In this document: positions 13,009 to 23,647 of the stretch, in pieces
How positions within the stretch are numbered: position 1 is the first letter of the stretch
Layout: each line of letters opens with the position of its first letter
Made by a program: the position numbers and the translations under genes
Assembly: GCA_024707225.1 (NCBI GenBank)
Contig: JANQAE010000001.1
Span: forward strand, 1-64,000
Direction of reading: 5' to 3'
Length of the DNA: 64,000 nt
DNA from: Dokdonella sp.
Lineage (GTDB): Bacteria; Pseudomonadota; Gammaproteobacteria; Xanthomonadales; Rhodanobacteraceae
The notes under the pieces: generated by a model
Told to the model about the DNA's origin: nothing
The model's database searches: none
The model's input: the letters and a program-made list of their open reading frames with translations, nothing else

Positions 13009-13195
13009 CAACGCAAAGACGATTCGCGTGCGCCTGGTCAAGAGCGTCAACAGCTGCCAGGAGCGCCACCGGATCAGCGTCCGGGCGCTGGGCCTGCGCA
13101 AGCTCAATGACGTGCGCGAGCTCAAGGATTCGCCTTCGGTGCGCGGACTGATCAACCAGGTGTCCTACCTGGTCAAGGTCGAAGAGGGCGCGTAA
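13001..13195 (+). CDS. rpmD: 50S ribosomal protein L30
   Basis: 64 residues from the ATG at 13001 ([15 protein letters not shown]); longer in-frame starts lie inside rpsE and are not L30-like. The [20 protein letters not shown] motif defines L30, a small 23S-binding protein. The 8-bp overlap with rpsE suggests translational coupling. Confidence 0.96.
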   Translation: MSDNAKTIRVRLVKSVNSCQERHRISVRALGLRKLNDVRELKDSPSVRGLINQVSYLVKVEEGA

Positions 13196-13224
13196 GCGCC
13201 GGCCAGGATCACGAGGAACATCAC

Positions 13225-13659
13225 ATGCATCTCAATACTCTCAAGCCCGCCGCCGGCGCCCGCAAGGCGCGCGTCCGGGTCGGCCGCGGCATCGGTTCGG
13301 GCCTCGGCAAGACGGCCGGCCGCGGTCACAAGGGTCAGTACGCTCGCGCCGGCAAGGGCAAGGTCAAGCCGGGCTTCGAAGGCGGCCAGATGCCGCTGCA
13401 GCGCCGCCTGCCGAAGATCGGCTTCCGCTCGCAGAAGGCCCACGAGGTCAGCGAAGTGCTGCTGTACAAGCTCGACGCGCTGAAGGTCGACGTGATCGAC
13501 TTCGCCGCGCTGCGCGATGCCGGTCTGGTCGAGAAGCGCGCCGAGCGCGCGAAGATCGTCAAGAAGGGCGAGATCACCCGTGCAGTCAAGCTCAAGGGCG
13601 TGGCGGTCACGGCGGGCGCCAAGGCTGCGATCGAGGCTGCCGGCGGCAGCGTGGAGTAA
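13225..13659 (+). CDS. rplO: 50S ribosomal protein L15
   Basis: 144 residues. L15 is a late assembly protein with a long basic N-terminal arm. [20 protein letters not shown], the [15 protein letters not shown] stretch and [15 protein letters not shown] are characteristic. secY begins 3 bp after the stop, so the two are almost certainly coupled. Confidence 0.97.
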   Translation: MHLNTLKPAAGARKARVRVGRGIGSGLGKTAGRGHKGQYARAGKGKVKPGFEGGQMPLQRRLPKIGFRSQKAHEVSEVLLYKLDALKVDVIDFAALRDAGLVEKRAERAKIVKKGEITRAVKLKGVAVTAGAKAAIEAAGGSVE

Positions 13660-13662
13660 AAC

Positions 13663-14976
13663 GTGGCCGCTTCGCAATCCGGTGCACTGGCTTCGCTCGG
13701 CAAGCTGACCGAGCTGAAGCAGCGCCTGCTGTTCGTGCTCGGCGCGATGATCGTGTTCCGTTTCGGGTCGTTCATTCCGGTTCCCGGCGTGAACCCCGAG
13801 GCGATGACGCGGCTCGTCGACCAGGCCGGCGGCCTGCTGGACATGTTCAACATGTTCTCGGGCGGCGCCCTGGAGCGCTTCTCGCTGTTCGCGCTCGGTG
13901 TGATCCCGTACATCTCCGCGTCGATCGTCGTGCAGATGATGGCGGCGGTCGTGCCGTCGCTGCAGCAGTTGCGCAAGGAAGGCGAGTCCGGGCGGCGCAA
14001 GCTGACCACGTACACGCGCATGGGTACCGTCGGTTTGGCGCTGTTCCAGTCGTTCGGCGTCGCCTCGATGCTGCAGCAGCAGCCGGGCGTGGTCTACACG
14101 CCGGGTCCGGGTTTCGTGTTCACGACGGTCGTCGGCCTCACCGCCGGCACGCTGTTCCTGATGTGGCTGGGCGAGCAGATCACCGAGCGCGGCGTCGGTA
14201 ACGGCATCTCGCTGCTGATCTTCGCCGGCATCGTCGCCGGCCTGCCGGCGGCAGTCGTGCATACGCTCGGCATGGCGCAGAGCGGCGAGCTGAACTATCT
14301 GAAGGTGCTGGCGGTGCTGTGCGTCGTGCTCGCGGTGACGGCGTTCGTCGTCTTCGTCGAGCGGGGTCAGCGGCGCATCACGGTCAACTATGCACGCCGT
14401 CAGGGCGGTGCCGGCCGGGCCTATCAGAATCAGACCTCGCATCTGCCGCTGAAGGTCAACATGGCGGGCGTGATCCCGGCGATCTTCGCCTCGTCGCTGA
14501 TCCTGTTCCCGGCGACGGCGGCGGCGTGGTTCAGCAGTTCGAGCGACATCCGCTGGCTGCAGACGCTGACCTCGGCGCTGGGCCCGGGCGAGCCGCTGCA
14601 CATGCTGGTGATGGCGGTCCTGATCATCGTCTTCGCGTTCTTCTACACCGCGCTGGTGTTCAACTCGCAGGAGACGGCCGACAACCTGAAGCGTTCCGGC
14701 GCGCTGATTCCGGGCATCCGTCCCGGCAAGGCGACCGCCGACTACGTGGACGGCGTGCTGACCCGCCTGACCGGCGCCGGCGCGCTGTATCTGGTCGCGG
14801 TCTGCCTGATCCCGGACATCATGCGCAACGCCTGGCACGTGCCGTTCTACTTCGGTGGAACCTCGCTGCTGATCGTCGTGGTCGTGGTCATGGATTTCAT
14901 CGCCCAGATCCAGGCGCATCTGGTCTCGCACCAGTACGACAGCCTGCTCAAGAAGGCGAACCTGCGCGGGCGCTGA
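13663..14976 (+). CDS. secY: Protein translocase channel subunit SecY
   Basis: 437 residues from a GTG start ([19 protein letters not shown]). SecY forms the inner-membrane protein-conducting channel with SecE and SecG and is driven by SecA. Ten hydrophobic segments can be traced. The plug-region [19 protein letters not shown] follows TM1, and the cytoplasmic loop [13 protein letters not shown] is the SecA/ribosome contact. The last spc gene here; rpmJ, which follows secY in many gammaproteobacteria, is absent. Confidence 0.97.
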   Translation: MAASQSGALASLGKLTELKQRLLFVLGAMIVFRFGSFIPVPGVNPEAMTRLVDQAGGLLDMFNMFSGGALERFSLFALGVIPYISASIVVQMMAAVVPSLQQLRKEGESGRRKLTTYTRMGTVGLALFQSFGVASMLQQQPGVVYTPGPGFVFTTVVGLTAGTLFLMWLGEQITERGVGNGISLLIFAGIVAGLPAAVVHTLGMAQSGELNYLKVLAVLCVVLAVTAFVVFVERGQRRITVNYARRQGGAGRAYQNQTSHLPLKVNMAGVIPAIFASSLILFPATAAAWFSSSSDIRWLQTLTSALGPGEPLHMLVMAVLIIVFAFFYTALVFNSQETADNLKRSGALIPGIRPGKATADYVDGVLTRLTGAGALYLVAVCLIPDIMRNAWHVPFYFGGTSLLIVVVVVMDFIAQIQAHLVSHQYDSLLKKANLRGR

Positions 14977-15007
14977 GCCGGCCAGGCGGGGCTGCTCCGG
15001 CATGCCC

Positions 15008-15072
15008 TTCCAGAAACGAGTTTGTTACGTTAGAATAGCCAGTTCGCCGCGCCGAGTGCGCGGCGCATTTTT
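15008..15072 (+). promoter_or_regulatory. Promoter-like element and leader hairpin of the alpha operon
   Basis: TTCCAG (15008-15013) and TAGAAT (15031-15036) are 17 bp apart; the -35 is weak. About 8 nt after the -10 a perfect 8-bp stem begins, CGCCGCGC (15045-15052) with GCGCGGCG (15058-15065), followed by CATTTTT. The 13-mer CGTTAGAATAGCC here is identical to one just after tuf. The layout matches the S10 leader: promoter, then terminator-like hairpin, then Shine-Dalgarno. Confidence 0.6.
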
Positions 15073-15086
15073 CGGAGAGAGTTCCA

Positions 15087-15443
15087 ATGGCGCGCATAGC
15101 GGGTGTCAATCTGCCGGTCCAAAAACATGTCGGGATCGCGCTGCAGAGCATCTATGGTATTGGCCGTACCCGGTCCAAGAAGGTCTGCGTCGACGCAGGC
15201 GTCGATCCGACCGCCAAGATCAAGGATCTGGTCGAGTCGGAGATCGAGAAACTGCGTCACGAAGTGGCCCGCTATACCGTCGAAGGCGATCTGCGCCGCG
15301 AGGTCGGCATGTCGATCAAGCGCCTGATCGACCTGGGTTGCTACCGCGGCCTGCGCCATCGTCGCGGCCTGCCGCTGCGCGGCCAGCGCACCCGCACCAA
15401 TGCGCGTACCCGCAAGGGTCCGCGTCGCCCGATCAAGAAGTAA
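15087..15443 (+). CDS. rpsM: 30S ribosomal protein S13
   Basis: 118 residues ([19 protein letters not shown]). S13 is in the 30S head and bridges to the 50S subunit. [13 protein letters not shown] near residue 22 and the C-terminal [20 protein letters not shown] tail that contacts P-site tRNA are intact. A GGAGAGAG element precedes the ATG. First gene of the alpha block. Confidence 0.97.
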   Translation: MARIAGVNLPVQKHVGIALQSIYGIGRTRSKKVCVDAGVDPTAKIKDLVESEIEKLRHEVARYTVEGDLRREVGMSIKRLIDLGCYRGLRHRRGLPLRGQRTRTNARTRKGPRRPIKK

Positions 15444-15461
15444 TCGAGTCCGGATCAGCCA

Positions 15462-15851
15462 ATGAATAAGCCGGTTGCCAAGCCGAAGAAGAAGATCAAG
15501 CGGGTCGTGACGGATGCCGTCGCGCACGTGCAGGCTTCGTTCAACAACACCGTCATCACGATCACCGACCGTCAGGGCAATGCGCTCTCCTGGGCCACCG
15601 CTGGCGGCGCGGGTTTCCGTGGATCGCGCAAGTCGACGCCGTTCGCCGCGCAGGTCGCGGCCGAGAAGGCCGGCCGCGCTGCGGCGGAGTACGGCGTGAA
15701 GACCGTCGAAGTCCGCATCAAGGGCCCCGGCCCGGGCCGCGAGTCCACCGTGCGTTCTCTGAACAACATCGGTTTCAAGGTCACCAACATCGTTGATGTG
15801 ACCCCGATCCCGCACAACGGTTGCCGTCCGCCGAAGAAGCGCCGGGTCTAA
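15462..15851 (+). CDS. rpsK: 30S ribosomal protein S11
   Basis: 129 residues. S11 lies on the 30S platform by the E site. [39 protein letters not shown] and the [13 protein letters not shown] turn identify it. It is followed by a 78-bp gap with two hairpins before rpsD. Confidence 0.97.
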   Translation: MNKPVAKPKKKIKRVVTDAVAHVQASFNNTVITITDRQGNALSWATAGGAGFRGSRKSTPFAAQVAAEKAGRAAAEYGVKTVEVRIKGPGPGRESTVRSLNNIGFKVTNIVDVTPIPHNGCRPPKKRRV

Positions 15852-15858
15852 CCTTTTT

Positions 15859-15912
15859 GCGATCGTCGCCGATCGCGAGAATCAAGAACCGGCCGTCGTT
15901 GGCCGGCCTTTT
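15859..15912 (+). terminator. Two tandem hairpins between rpsK and rpsD
   Basis: The first hairpin is GCGATCG (15859-15865) with CGATCGC (15870-15876). The second is CCGGCC (15889-15894) with GGCCGG (15901-15906), followed by CCTTTTC. The second has the form of a weak intrinsic terminator placed 17 bp before the rpsD ATG. It may adjust rpsD-rpoA-rplQ levels relative to rpsM-rpsK, or be a binding site for S4, which regulates this operon in E. coli. The regulatory role is inferred. Confidence 0.5.
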
Positions 15913-15929
15913 CGGAAAGAGAATCTAAA

Positions 15930-16558
15930 ATGGCTCGATATATCGGACCGACCTGCAAGCTCGCTCGCCGCGAGGGCGCTGACCTCAGCCTCAAGAGTCC
16001 GGCGCGCGCGATCGACTCCAAGTGCAAGCTCGAGCAGAAGCCCGGCCAGCACGGACCGGTCGCCAAGCGCGGTCGTCTGTCGGACTACGGCGTGCAGCTG
16101 CGCGAGAAGCAGAAGGTCAAGCGGATCTACGGTCTGCTGGAGCGTCAGTTCCGCAGCTACTACCACAAGGCGTCGAACCAGAAGGGCAATACCGGCGAGA
16201 ACCTGCTGCGTATGCTCGAGTCGCGCCTGGACAACGTCATCTTCCGCATGGGTTTCGCGGTCACGCGCGCCCAGGCCCGCCAGCTGGTGTCGCACGCGTC
16301 CGTGCTGGTCAACGGCAAGAAGGTCAATCTGCCTTCCTACCAGGTCAAGAGCGGTGACGAAGTGGCCCTGACCGAGCGCGCCCGCGGCAGCTGCGCGTCC
16401 AGGAAGCCCTGACCGTCGCCCAGGAAATGGACCTCGTTCCCGGCTGGATCGAAGTGGATGCCAAGAAGGCCAGCGGCGTGTTCAAGTCGCTGCCGGAGCG
16501 TTCCGATCTGCCCTCGGATATCAACGAGAGTCTGATCATCGAGCTTTATTCTAAGTAA
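15930..16558 (+). CDS. rpsD: 30S ribosomal protein S4, interrupted by an apparent 1-nt deletion
   Basis: S4 initiates 30S assembly, helps unwind mRNA and autoregulates the alpha operon in E. coli. The first frame reads [19 protein letters not shown] through the S4 RNA-binding domain to [12 protein letters not shown], then runs into a stop at 16412 after 160 residues. The remaining ~50 residues are intact one frame back: QLRVQEAL, then GWIEVDAKK and [14 protein letters not shown], ending LYSK at 16558. Restoring one base near 16383-16390 (CCCGCGGCAG) gives 209 residues, the expected size. No slippery heptamer is present, so a programmed shift is unlikely; a sequencing or assembly indel is the likely cause. 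Confidence 0.93.
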
Positions 16559-16574
16559 TTCGGAGCCCCTGTTC

Positions 16575-17573
16575 ATGGCAGGAACATCCACAAACGTGCT
16601 GCGTCCGCGTGGCATCAACGTCGAGCGCATCGGCGCCAACCGCGCCAAGGTCGTCGTCGAGCCGATGGAGCGTGGCTTCGGCCATACGCTCGGCAACGCG
16701 CTGCGTCGCGTCCTGCTGTCGTCGATTCCCGGCAGCGCGATCGTCGAGGCCGAGATCGACGGTGTACTCCACGAGTACACCACGCTCGAGGGGATGCAGG
16801 AGGACGTCATCGAGGTGCTGTTGAACCTCAAGGACGTCGGCATCCGCATGCACGGCAACGACGAGACCACGCTGACGCTGTCCAAGAAGGGCCGCGGCGT
16901 CGTCACGGCGGGCGACATCACGGTCGACCACTCGGTCGAGATCGTCAATCCCGATCACGTGATCTGCCATCTGACCAAGGACATCGCGCTCAACATGCGC
17001 CTGAAGGTCGCGCGCGGCACCGGCTATCAGCCGGCCACCGCCCGCCGCCTGCCGGACGAGGAAGCGCGCCCGATCGGCCGTCTGCAGATCGACGCCTCGT
17101 TCTGCCCGGTCCGCCGCGTCGCCTATCAGGTCGACAGTGCGCGTCTGGAGCAGCGTACCGACCTCGACAAGCTCGTGCTCGACGTCGAGACCAACGGTGC
17201 GATCGACGCCGAGGAAGCGGTCCGCAAGGCCGCCGAGATCCTGCAGGATCAGATCTCGGTGTTCGGCGACTTCACGCGTCGCGAGAGCGACAGCGCGAAG
17301 ACCGACAAGGGCGGCGTCGATCCGGTGCTGCTGCGTCCGATCGACGATCTCGAGCTGACCGTGCGTTCGGCCAACTGCCTCAAGGCCGAGAGCATCTACT
17401 ACATCGGTGACCTGGTCCAGCGCACCGAAGTGGAGCTGCTCAAGACGCCGAACCTCGGCAAGAAGTCGCTCACCGAGATCAAGGACGTGCTCGGTCAGCG
17501 CGGCCTGTCGCTCGGCATGAAGCTCGACAACTGGCCGCCGTCGGGCCTCGTGCACGGCATGCAGCTGGGTTGA
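16575..17573 (+). CDS. rpoA: RNA polymerase alpha subunit
   Basis: 332 residues. The N-terminal domain dimerises and nucleates RNA polymerase assembly ([19 protein letters not shown] near residue 34). The C-terminal domain has the UP-element and activator-contact helix ([17 protein letters not shown] near residue 258, with the key arginine) and [16 protein letters not shown]. It ends [16 protein letters not shown]. It lies 16 bp after rpsD. Confidence 0.98.
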   Translation: MAGTSTNVLRPRGINVERIGANRAKVVVEPMERGFGHTLGNALRRVLLSSIPGSAIVEAEIDGVLHEYTTLEGMQEDVIEVLLNLKDVGIRMHGNDETTLTLSKKGRGVVTAGDITVDHSVEIVNPDHVICHLTKDIALNMRLKVARGTGYQPATARRLPDEEARPIGRLQIDASFCPVRRVAYQVDSARLEQRTDLDKLVLDVETNGAIDAEEAVRKAAEILQDQISVFGDFTRRESDSAKTDKGGVDPVLLRPIDDLELTVRSANCLKAESIYYIGDLVQRTEVELLKTPNLGKKSLTEIKDVLGQRGLSLGMKLDNWPPSGLVHGMQLG

Positions 17574-17824
17574 TGGTTTTTGCGGCCATGCGCGATCTTG
17601 TCGCCATGGCCGCGGTGTATTTTTGCGATCGTCCTTGATCGCTGCTGCGGCCGGTTTGCCGCGAGAGGATGCGCAAGCGTCTTCGTCGAAGTCCAGAAGC
17701 GGCCATCCATGGCCGCACTTTCAAATAACAGCCCGTTCTTGGAGGGCTGACTAACAGCGGGTCACCGCGGGAATCCGGACATAGGCGCCGGTTTCTCATA
17801 ACAATAGACATCGAGGAATTTCCC
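17574..17824 (+). other. Hairpin-rich 251-bp spacer between rpoA and rplQ
   Basis: This spacer is unusually long for a pair that is normally tight. It contains at least five inverted repeats: GCGGCCATG with CATGGCCGC (about 17585-17617), GCGATC with GATCGC, GCGGC with GCCGC, the near-perfect palindrome GCGGCCATCCATGGCCGC (about 17699-17716), and CAGCCC with GGGCTG (about 17729-17749). The first and fourth share the same arms. No gene is seen. It may process or partly terminate the transcript before rplQ. Confidence 0.5.
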
Positions 17825-18214
17825 ATGCGCCACCAGAAAGCCGGCCGCAAGTTCAGCCGCACCAGCAGCCACCGCGAAGCGATGTTCCGCAACATGGCCG
17901 CGTCGCTGTTCAAGCACGAGCTGATCCGTACCACGCTGCCCAAGGCCAAGGAACTGCGCCGCGTCGCCGAGCCGCTGATCACGCTGGCCAAGGTCGACGG
18001 CGTCGCCAACCGCCGCCTGGCGTTCGCGCGTCTGCGCGACAAGCAGGCCGTCGGCAAGCTGTTCGTCGAGCTCGGTCCGCGCTTCCGTGAGCGCAAGGGC
18101 GGCTATCTGCGCATTCTCAAGTGCGGTTTCCGCGCCGGCGACAACGCGCCGCTCGCCTACGTCGAGCTGCTCGACCGTCCGCGCCCGACCCAGGACGGCG
18201 ACGCCGCCGAGTAA
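17825..18214 (+). CDS. rplQ: 50S ribosomal protein L17
   Basis: 129 residues ([20 protein letters not shown]). L17 lies near the tunnel exit. [25 protein letters not shown] is present as the usual basic helical region, and [20 protein letters not shown] is typical. A GAGGAA element precedes the ATG. It is the last gene of the ribosomal supercluster. Confidence 0.97.
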   Translation: MRHQKAGRKFSRTSSHREAMFRNMAASLFKHELIRTTLPKAKELRRVAEPLITLAKVDGVANRRLAFARLRDKQAVGKLFVELGPRFRERKGGYLRILKCGFRAGDNAPLAYVELLDRPRPTQDGDAAE

Positions 18215-18241
18215 GCGGGTCCGCGTCACCGTGACAGATCC

Positions 18242-18281
18242 AGGCCCCGGTTGGTGATCCCGACCGGGGCCTTTCTTTTTT
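18242..18281 (+). terminator. Intrinsic terminator after rplQ
   Basis: A perfect 10-bp stem, AGGCCCCGGT (18242-18251) with ACCGGGGCCT (18263-18272), is followed by TTCTTTTTTC. It is the clearest terminator in the cluster and marks the end of the alpha operon. Confidence 0.92.
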
Positions 18282-18360
18282 CGACGTGACCTCGACGCGG
18301 CCGGGAACGCGGCCGCCCGGCGGCGGTCTGCACAGATTCAGTTTTGGGAGGAGATCGACG

Positions 18361-18879
18361 ATGAACCTCAATCCGTTCCGCTGGCCGTTCCGCGCGCAGT
18401 TCGCGTTCGGCGCGTTCGCGTGCATCGCGCTGCTGGCGTATGCGTACTACGAGCAGTTCGTGATGGGCGAGGACCCTTGCCCGATGTGCATCTTCCAGCG
18501 TCTGGCGTTCATCGCGATGGCGCTGCTGTTCATCGCCGGGGCCGTGCATGGTCCGACCGGGCGCGGCCGGCGCGTCTATGCGGTCCTGGTCGCGATCGCG
18601 GCGCTGATCGGCGTCGGTATCGCCGCGCGCCATCTGTGGATCCAGATGAACCCGCCCGACCCGCTGCTGGCCGGCTGCGGCCCGGGCCTGGCCTACATGC
18701 TCGACGCGTTCCCGCTGCACGACGCGATCCGCAAGGCGTTCACCGGCTCCGGCGACTGCGGCGACGTGCGCTGGCGCTTCCTCGGCATCACGATGCCGGG
18801 CTGGACGCTGATCTGGTACGTGCTGCTCGGCGCCGGCGCGCTGTACGCCGGCTGGCGGCGCCCGCAGCCGGCGCGCTGA
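18361..18879 (+). CDS. dsbB: Disulfide bond formation protein DsbB
   Basis: 172 residues with four transmembrane segments. DsbB re-oxidises periplasmic DsbA and passes electrons to quinone. The first redox pair is C40-P-M-C43 in EDPCPMCIFQR, and the second periplasmic pair is C106 and C133, at the usual spacing. The ATG at 18361 follows GGGAGGAG and gives the family N-terminus; upstream in-frame starts overlap the rplQ terminator region. It stands alone between rplQ and the DAHP synthase gene. Confidence 0.93.
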   Translation: MNLNPFRWPFRAQFAFGAFACIALLAYAYYEQFVMGEDPCPMCIFQRLAFIAMALLFIAGAVHGPTGRGRRVYAVLVAIAALIGVGIAARHLWIQMNPPDPLLAGCGPGLAYMLDAFPLHDAIRKAFTGSGDCGDVRWRFLGITMPGWTLIWYVLLGAGALYAGWRRPQPAR

Positions 18880-18971
18880 GTCCGCGGCACGCGATACCCG
18901 GCCGGCGGCCGTCCCGCGCGCCGCCGGCTGTGGCATGATGTTGCGGCGCAAAAACCGCAGGACCCGCCGCC

Positions 18972-20363
<1,392 letters not shown>

Positions 20364-20492
20364 CCGTCGCGCCGCGACGCGCGGCACCGCCGGCGCAGGA
20401 CGCCGTAGCTTTTGCCGCGTGTATGACCTTTGTCGCTAGGCGCGCCCCCGGACCCGTCTATCATGGCGTGTCGGCCAGTGGGGGATCGCCTG

Positions 20493-23400
20493 ATGAGAGA
20501 AGTCGTATCGGCGCGGATCGGCGCGTTGCGCCTGACCGTGTCTTCGCTGCTGCTGAGTCTGCTCGCGGCCCACGCCGGCGCGCAGGTCGGCACCTCGCCG
20601 GTCGCCGGCATCGCCGACCGCACGCCGCGCACGGTGGCGCTGACGCATGCGCGTCTGGTCATCAAGCCCGGCAGCGTCGTCGAGGACGGCACGCTGCTGA
20701 TCCGTGACGGCATGATCGTCGCCGCCGGCAGCAAGGTCGCGGTACCGGCCGACGCCGCCGTCACCGACCTCGGCGGCCGCAGCGTGTTCGCCGGATTCAT
20801 CGATGCCGGCAGCGACTACGGTCAGCCGGCACCTGCACCGGCCGCACGCGGCGAGGGCATGGGCCGTACGCCGGCCGCGCCGAAGCCAGTGCCGGTGCCG
20901 GCCACTGGAATCGCCGCGTCACGCCCGAACTGCGCGTCGCCGAGACGCTCAAGCCCGACGCGGCACGTGCCGGCGCGCTGCGCGGCAACGGCTTCACGAG
21001 CGTGCTGTCGACGCCGAAGCAGGGCGTGTTCCGCGGCCAGGCCGCCCTGGTCAACGCCGCCGACGGCGGTCGGCTCAACGAGCTGCTGATCGCGCCGCAG
21101 GCGGCGCTGCAGCTCGCGTTCGAGCAGGCACGCGGTTCGGACGACTACCCGACCTCGCTGATGGGCGCGATCGCGCTGATCCGCCAGACCTTTCTCGACG
21201 CGCAGTGGCAGCAGCAGCGCCTGGGCTGGCAGGACAAGCATCGCCAGGCCGAGCGGATCGAGGCCAACGACGCGCTCGACGCGCTGGCGCCGGCGCTGGC
21301 CGGCCGCCAGCCGGTGATCTTCGCGACCGAGGACGAGCTCGACTACCAGCGCGCGCTGGCGATCGCCAAGGAGTTCTCGCTGCGCCCGATCCTCGCTGGC
21401 AACGGCCACGAGTACCGCATGGCTGCTGGGCTGAAGAGCGCCGGCGTGCCGGTGATCGTGCCGCTGAAGACGGTCGAGGCGCCGGCGATCGAGGATCCGG
21501 ACCTGGCGCTCGACGTCTCGCTCGGCGAGCTCGAGCACTGGGCCTGGGCGCCGTACAACGCGCGCGTGCTGGCCGAGGCCGGCGTCGACTTCGCGCTGAC
21601 GGCCGGCGCGCTCAAGAAGCCCGACGAGTTCTGGCCGGCGCTGCGCAAGGCGGTCGAGAAGGGCCTGGACGAGTCGGTCGCACTGGCCGCGCTGACCAGC
21701 CGCCCGGCCGCGATGCTCGGCGTCGACGATCGCGTCGGTACGCTCGAGCGCGGCAAGCGCGCCGATTTCATCGTCGCCGACGCCGACCTGTTCCGCTCGG
21801 ACAAGGCGCGCATCCACGAGACCTGGATCGGCGGCCGCCGCTACGAGGTCGGCCCCGGGCCGGCCGACGTGCGCGGCAGCTGGACGCTGACCTGGCGCGG
21901 CGCCAACGGGCCCGCGCAGCTGGAGATCGCCGGCGAAGCGGCCGAGCCGGCGGTCACTGCCGGCGGTGTCTCGATGCCGGCGACGATCAGCCAGCGCCAG
22001 CTGCTGCTGTATCCGCCGGGCAGCCTGTTCGGCCGCAGCGAGGAACGCGTCTCGATGGTCGCGACCGTCGACGGCGACCGCCTGCAGGGCCGGGTGCCGC
22101 TGCCGGGCGGCGCCGAGGCGGTGGTCAGCGGCCAGCGCACGCGGCCGGCGGCGCCGGCCGCCGCCAAGGCCGAGGCACGCCCGGCGCTGCCGGCCTTTCC
22201 GCTGCGCTATCCGGCCGGCGAATTCGGCCGCAGCGGTCTGCCGGCGCAGCCCGCGGCCGTGGTCGTGCGCAACGCGACGATCTGGACGCAAGGGCCGCAG
22301 GGCCGCCTCGACGGCGCCGACCTGCTGGTCGAGAACGGCCGCATCGCGGCGATCGGCACCGGTCTGGCCGTGCCGCGCGGCACCGTCGAGATCGACGGGC
22401 GCGGCAAGCACGTCTCGCCCGGCATCATCGACGCGCACTCGCACATCGCGATCGCGCGCGGCGTCAACGAAGGCTCGCATGCGGTGACCAGCGAGGTGCG
22501 CGTCGGCGACGTGCTCGATCCGACCGACATCACGGTCTACCGCCAGCTCGGCGGCGGCGTCACCGCGGCGCAGCTGCTGCACGGCTCGGCCAATCCGATC
22601 GGCGGCCAGGCCCAGGTGATCAAGCTGCGCTGGGGCGCCGACGCGCAGGGGCTGCGTTTCGACGGCGTCACGCCGACGATCAAGTTCGCGCTCGGCGAGA
22701 ACGTCAAGCAGTCCAACTGGGGCTCTGAGTTCACGTCGCGCTATCCGCAGACGCGCATGGGCGTGCCGGAGATCATGCTCGACCAGTTCCTGGCCGCGCG
22801 CGACTACGCGGCGCGCCGCGCCGAGAAGGGCGCCGCGCCGGTGCGGCGCGACCTGCGCCTGGAAGCGCTGGCCGAGGTGCTGGCCGGCACGCGCATCGTG
22901 CACATCCACAGCTACCGGCAGGACGAGATCCTGGCGTTCGTGCGGATCGCGCAGCGCCTTGAGTTCGTGCCGGTGTTCCAGCACATCCTCGAAGGCTACA
23001 AGGTCGCCGACGCGCTCGCCGATCTCGGCGCCGGCGCGTCCACCTTCAGCGACTGGTGGGCCTACAAGATGGAAGTGGTCGACGCGATCCCGTACAACGG
23101 CGCGTTGATGACCGCGCAGAACGTCGTCGTCTCGTTCAATTCCGACGACGCCGAGATGGCGCGCCGCCTCAACACCGAGGCCGCCAAGGCGGTCAGGTAC
23201 GGCGGCCTGTCCGAGACCGCCGCGCTCGATCTGGTCACGCGCAATCCGGCGCGGCAGCTGCGCATCGACGATCGCGTCGGTTCGCTCGAGCGCGGCAAGG
23301 ACGCCGACTTCGTGATCTGGAGCGACAGCCCGCTGTCGACGCTGGCTTATGCCGAGCAGACCTGGATCGACGGCCGCAAGTACTTCGACCGTACCGAGGA

Positions 23401-23647
23401 TCGCGCCGAGCAGGCGCGCATCGACGGCGAGCGCGCACGCCTGATCGCGCAGATCCTGCCCGAGCGCGTCAAGGCGCTGGCCAAGAAGGGCGACAAGTCG
23501 GCGAAGAAGGACGACGCAGCCGCGCCGGCGCCCAAGCCGGTCGGCCACGATCACGATCACGACGACGGCTTCGGCCTCGACCGGCTCCGCCCGATCTACC
23601 ACGACGGCGAATCGATCCACCTCTGCTCCGGCCTGGAGGCGCACTGA
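20493..23647 (+). CDS. Secreted double-domain amidohydrolase, interrupted by an apparent 1-nt deletion
   Basis: This begins MREVVSARIGALRLTVSS with a signal peptide cut near AGAQ; the ATG at 20493 follows GGGGGA. The first frame has the amidohydrolase N-terminal sheet (LVIKPGSVVEDGTLLIRDG) and is lost near 20895-20905. The downstream frame (HWNRRVTPELRVAETLKPD onward) continues to 23647, so one restored base gives about 1051 residues. The N-terminal amidohydrolase domain lacks a clear metal HxH motif, while the C-terminal one has it (DAHSHIA) plus HIHSYRQDE. The C-terminus is His/Asp-rich (HDHDHDDG). The substrate is unknown. It overlaps the next gene by one base (TGATG). Confidence 0.85.
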
